Assembly: GCF_003996985.1 (NCBI RefSeq)
Contig: NZ_RJJX01000027.1
Location: forward strand, 1 to 39,985
Length of the DNA: 39,985 bases
Reading direction: 5' to 3'
Origin: Ancylomarina longa
Lineage (GTDB): Bacteria > Bacteroidota > Bacteroidia > Bacteroidales > Marinifilaceae
Shown: piece after piece, positions 39,134-39,985 of the stretch
Layout: every line of letters starts with the position of its first letter
Position numbering within the stretch: position 1 is the stretch's first letter
The notes under the pieces: model-generated
The model's input: only the letters and a program-made list of their open reading frames with translations
Told to the model about the DNA's origin: nothing
The model's database searches: none
Translations under genes and position numbers: made by a program

Positions 39134-39495
39134 CTGTTTATTATTTTTCTGTTAAATAACATGGGGCTACTTTAATATAATTAACAATCTAGTTTAGAGA
39201 TTAATGCTGATAGCTTTAAACAATGTATTGCATAAAGTCTATTTTAATCATTAAAGTTTAGCCTTGCCAAAATAATGGCAGAACAAATATTTAAATAAAA
39301 TTAGTTTTTTTTTATTAATAGAAGTTAACTTATCGTTAATCTTACTGTTTTTCAAATCTTAATAATTCATTGTAGAACAAATCACATTTTTCAATTACTG
39401 AAATTAATTCATTGAATTCTTAAGTGAATCCATTTTTTTTGCACAAAAAAACCCATCTAATTATATCAGATGGGACATATCGTTATTCTATTTTA
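39134..39495. other. Intergenic region upstream of the histidine kinase gene
   Basis: The gap holds the Crp/Fnr-gene terminator (39444-39474) and AT-rich leader sequence of the kinase gene. I see no gene and no convincing promoter box. Confidence 0.7.
39444..39474 (-). terminator. Terminator of the Crp/Fnr regulator gene
   Basis: On the minus strand CCCATCT pairs with AGATGGG around a 9-nt loop, followed by seven T. It begins 21 nt beyond the stop at 39496. Confidence 0.88.
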
Positions 39496-39985
39496 TTAGA
39501 TTCCACCAACCCTGCGGAGTTCTTTTTGATTTATTATTTTTATTTTTCGACCGTTCAATTCAATTAGCTTATCAGTTTTAAATTCGGATAATAATCGAAT
39601 TACTGATTCGGTAGCGGTACCTACCATGTTTGCCAACTCCTCCCGTGTAAGTGAAATTTTGAGACTTCCTTCTTCATTTAAGCCAAAAGTGTCCTCCAAA
39701 TGAATTAGAATCTCAGCCAAACGTTCCCGAACCGTTTTTTGAGCAATATCAGTAATGTAATTATTGGCTTCTCCCAATTCTTTGCAAGTAATCTGCATTA
39801 GTTCCAAGGCAAAATTAGAATTTTCCTGAATCAATTTCGTGAGAGCATTCCCTGGAATAAAACATACGGTGGCATCCTCAATAACTTTTGCTGAAGTGCA
39901 AGCTCTTTCTTTACTCAAAACAGATCGAAAGCCAATAAGATCTCCCGCCTTAGAAAAGCGAATAATCTGTTCTTTCCCTTCCAAA
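39496..39985 (-). CDS. Crp/Fnr-family transcriptional regulator (5' end outside the window)
   Basis: The visible part is about 162 residues; the frame is open through the window edge, so the N-terminus is missing and the first codon here is not the start. Remaining are the end of the cyclic-nucleotide-binding-like barrel (FSKAGDLIGFRSVLSKERACTSAKVIEDATVCFIPGNAL), the dimerisation helix (LTKLIQENSNFALELMQITCKELGEANNYI) and a winged helix-turn-helix with LTREELANMVGTATESVIRLLSEFKTDKLIELNGRKIKII, the usual Crp/Fnr DNA reader. No iron-sulfur cysteine cluster is seen in this part; two cysteines are scattered. Ligand unknown. A terminator follows. Confidence 0.9.
   Translation of the reverse strand, partial: LEGKEQIIRFSKAGDLIGFRSVLSKERACTSAKVIEDATVCFIPGNALTKLIQENSNFALELMQITCKELGEANNYITDIAQKTVRERLAEILIHLEDTFGLNEEGSLKISLTREELANMVGTATESVIRLLSEFKTDKLIELNGRKIKIINQKELRRVGGI

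Overview
The window comes from a low-GC, AT-rich member of the Bacteroidota, most likely a marine Marinilabiliales/Marinifilaceae-type bacterium; that family placement is inference. The phylum call rests on a giant secreted protein with SprB repeats and a type IX secretion (T9SS) C-terminal signal, on repeated TAnnTTTG promoter elements, on a long inorganic phosphate transporter fused to a PhoU-like tail, on a HU-like/DUF4469 DNA-binding protein, and on many small secreted or lipoprotein genes. No rRNA, tRNA, CRISPR array, prophage or insertion sequence was seen. The gene content looks chromosomal and mostly housekeeping.

Layout. 1-567 has no gene but holds a promoter firing left out of the window and a structured, internally repeated element (about 302-473). 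568-3087 (minus) is dnaG followed by a Nim-like flavin protein. 3290-5417 (plus) is a compact operon: secreted unknown, zinc-less sirtuin, lipoprotein. 5549-8296 (minus) holds the phosphate transporter and methylglyoxal synthase. 8525-9384 (plus) holds two tandem SPOR lipoproteins. 9388-13408 (minus) holds a PAP2-like membrane protein, rpoN and asnS. 13545-19253 (minus) is a 1902-residue extracellular multidomain protein. 19254-20788 contains a hairpin leader, a HU-like gene and a nested palindromic repeat array. 20789-22087 (minus) is an ECF sigma factor operon with two small membrane proteins. 22361-26258 holds an acyl-CoA synthetase and three small exported proteins. 26542-33108 (plus) is a complete TetR-TolC-HlyD-RND efflux operon. 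33472-36438 holds an anchored unknown, a GH16-fold protein that has lost its catalytic glutamates, and a TonB-like protein. 36668-39985 holds comF, a PhoR/PhoB-type two-component pair and the start of a Crp/Fnr regulator cut by the window edge.

How the parts relate. The efflux genes form one functional unit: TetR repressor, outer-membrane channel, lipoprotein adaptor and inner-membrane pump, probably self-repressed from a near-leaderless promoter. The two-component pair looks like a phosphate-type PhoR/PhoB system and could govern the phosphate transporter elsewhere in the window, but no site supports that here. The sigma factor and the overlapping membrane gene look like a sigma/anti-sigma pair.

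The most unusual signals are the catalytically altered GH16-fold protein with a 12-residue-period helical N-terminus and no export signal; the nested dyad of TAGTACTA units at 20617-20708; the hairpin directly ahead of the HU-like gene; and a leader with three hairpins and a possible pseudoknot ahead of the barrel-like protein at 25401-26258. None of these is proven to be a new system.
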